A stretch of DNA of 64,000 bases from an uncultured Flavobacteriaceae bacterium (GTDB taxonomy: Bacteria; Bacteroidota; Bacteroidia; Flavobacteriales; Flavobacteriaceae). The translations under genes were made by a program, and so were the position numbers. The stretch is from NCBI GenBank assembly GCA_947494205.1, contig CANLUH010000001.1, positions 372,001 to 436,000 of the forward strand, read 5' to 3'. This document shows, piece after piece, positions 63,126 through 64,000 of this stretch; position 1 is the first letter of the stretch; every line of letters starts with the position of its first letter. The notes under the pieces are model-generated. The model saw only the letters and a list, made by a program, of their open reading frames with translations. It was not told where the DNA came from and searched no databases.

Positions 63126-64000
63126 ATGAAATATTATATTATTTCCGGGGAGGCTTCTGGTGATTTACATGGATCTAATCTTATGAAATCTCTATTACTT
63201 CATGATGTTAACGCAGAGTTTAGATTCTGGGGAGGAGACCTTATGCAAACTATTGGTGGCACGCTTGTAAAACATTACAAAGAGCTAGCGTTTATGGGGT
63301 TTTTAGAAGTTGTTATGAATTTAAGAACCATAACTAAAAACTTAGCGTTTTGTAAAACAGACATAGACAACTATAATCCAGACGTTATTATATTTATAGA
63401 TTATCCTGGTTTTAATTTACGTATTGCTAAGTGGGCTAAACAAAAACAATATAAAACACATTATTATATTTCACCACAGATATGGGCTTGGAAAGAAAAT
63501 AGAATTAAAGCAATTAAAAACGATATTGATGAAATGTACGTTATTTTGCCTTTTGAGAAGTCCTTTTACGAAGATAAACATAAGTTCCCTGTACATTTTG
63601 TAGGTCATCCTTTAATTGATGCCATAGCTGGAAGGGTTCAAGTTGATGAGTTTGAATTTAGAACTCAAAACGGATTAAGCAACAAACCTATTATAGCTTT
63701 ACTGCCTGGCAGCAGAAAACAAGAGATTACTAAAATACTTTCTATAATGCTAAGTGTTGTAGATAGCTATAAAAACTATCAATTTGTTATTGCTGGAGCT
63801 CCTGGACAGGATTATAATTTCTATAAACAATTTATAAAGAAAGCTAATGTTCATTTTATTTCTAATAGAACATACGATTTATTAAGCGTATCTACTGCAG
63901 CCCTTGTAACTTCTGGAACAGCAACTTTAGAGACTGGCCTTTTTAAAGTTCCACAAGTAGTTTGTTATAAAGGTGGATGGTTATCTTATCAAATAGGAAA
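63126..64000 (+). CDS. lpxB: Lipid-A-disaccharide synthase (partial, C-terminus outside window)
   Basis: The frame is open from the ATG at 63126 to the window end. It reads MKYYIISGEASGDLHGSNLM, the LpxB start, followed by FWGGDLMQTIGG, the FMGFLEVV segment, IDYPGFNLRIA, YYISPQIWAWKENR (about residue 120) and LLPGSRKQEI, all hallmarks of GT19 LpxB. The enzyme joins UDP-2,3-diacylglucosamine and lipid X at the inner membrane to build the lipid A disaccharide. About 292 of an expected 370 residues are visible. Confidence 0.96.
   Translation, partial: MKYYIISGEASGDLHGSNLMKSLLLHDVNAEFRFWGGDLMQTIGGTLVKHYKELAFMGFLEVVMNLRTITKNLAFCKTDIDNYNPDVIIFIDYPGFNLRIAKWAKQKQYKTHYYISPQIWAWKENRIKAIKNDIDEMYVILPFEKSFYEDKHKFPVHFVGHPLIDAIAGRVQVDEFEFRTQNGLSNKPIIALLPGSRKQEITKILSIMLSVVDSYKNYQFVIAGAPGQDYNFYKQFIKKANVHFISNRTYDLLSVSTAALVTSGTATLETGLFKVPQVVCYKGGWLSYQIG

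Overview
The window is a stretch of AT-rich chromosome from a member of the Flavobacteriaceae (Bacteroidota); I cannot name the genus. The evidence is the flavobacterial promoter box TAnnTTTG/TAnnTTCG ahead of several genes, the complete Bacteroidota-type division and cell-wall (dcw) cluster, an FtsZ with a very long tail, a 7TM-DISM/LuxR regulator, DUF4221 and six-bladed propeller lipoproteins, and an S74-chaperoned secreted protein. No phage, transposase, integrase or CRISPR was seen.

Layout. 1-6785: a truncated secreted metzincin-like protease, a large S74 (tail-fibre chaperone) surface protein and a membrane-bound LuxR-type regulator. The two secreted-protein genes share an unusual twin GCGGACA site upstream. 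7087-12130: an EamA transporter, then a polyamine operon (speA, speB, a deoxyhypusine-synthase-like gene, a small protein, a Nudix hydrolase). 12876-14951: a lipoprotein, a beta-barrel protein and tRNA-Arg(TCG). 14952-15401: yqeY. 15527-25457: an eight-gene operon made of the complete ebo cluster (eboA-F, with eboF fused to a VOC domain) preceded by two genes that together look like a split VioB (imine dimer synthase). 25885-42248: the dcw cluster mraZ-rsmH-ftsL-ftsI-murE-mraY-murD-ftsW-murG-murC-ftsQ-ftsA-ftsZ under an MraZ-box promoter, with REP-like repeats in several of its gaps. 42547-44693: an alpha/beta hydrolase, engB and a small secreted protein. 44829-58518: an accessory island with two RND pumps, one adaptor, one TolC, a small NVEALA-like cysteine-containing peptide, propeller, DUF4221, DUF1573 and CGGC lipoproteins, and a signal peptidase I. 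58548-64000: a dipeptide/oligopeptide ABC permease, the tail-specific protease Prc, SurE, a small membrane protein and the start of lpxB.

Two regions stand out. First, the ebo operon with a split VioB-like enzyme pair looks like an uncharacterised biosynthesis-and-traffic pathway for a small, possibly aromatic, metabolite. It sits between ftsZ and yqeY and is bracketed by near-identical terminator hairpins. Second, the RND/peptide island is bracketed by the intact ABC permease gene and a decayed copy of that gene's 3' end at 44696-44805, which marks it as inserted or rearranged DNA. Its content suggests export of a small processed peptide, with hairpins placed to set the peptide to partner ratio. 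Both functional readings are inferences from family membership and gene context.
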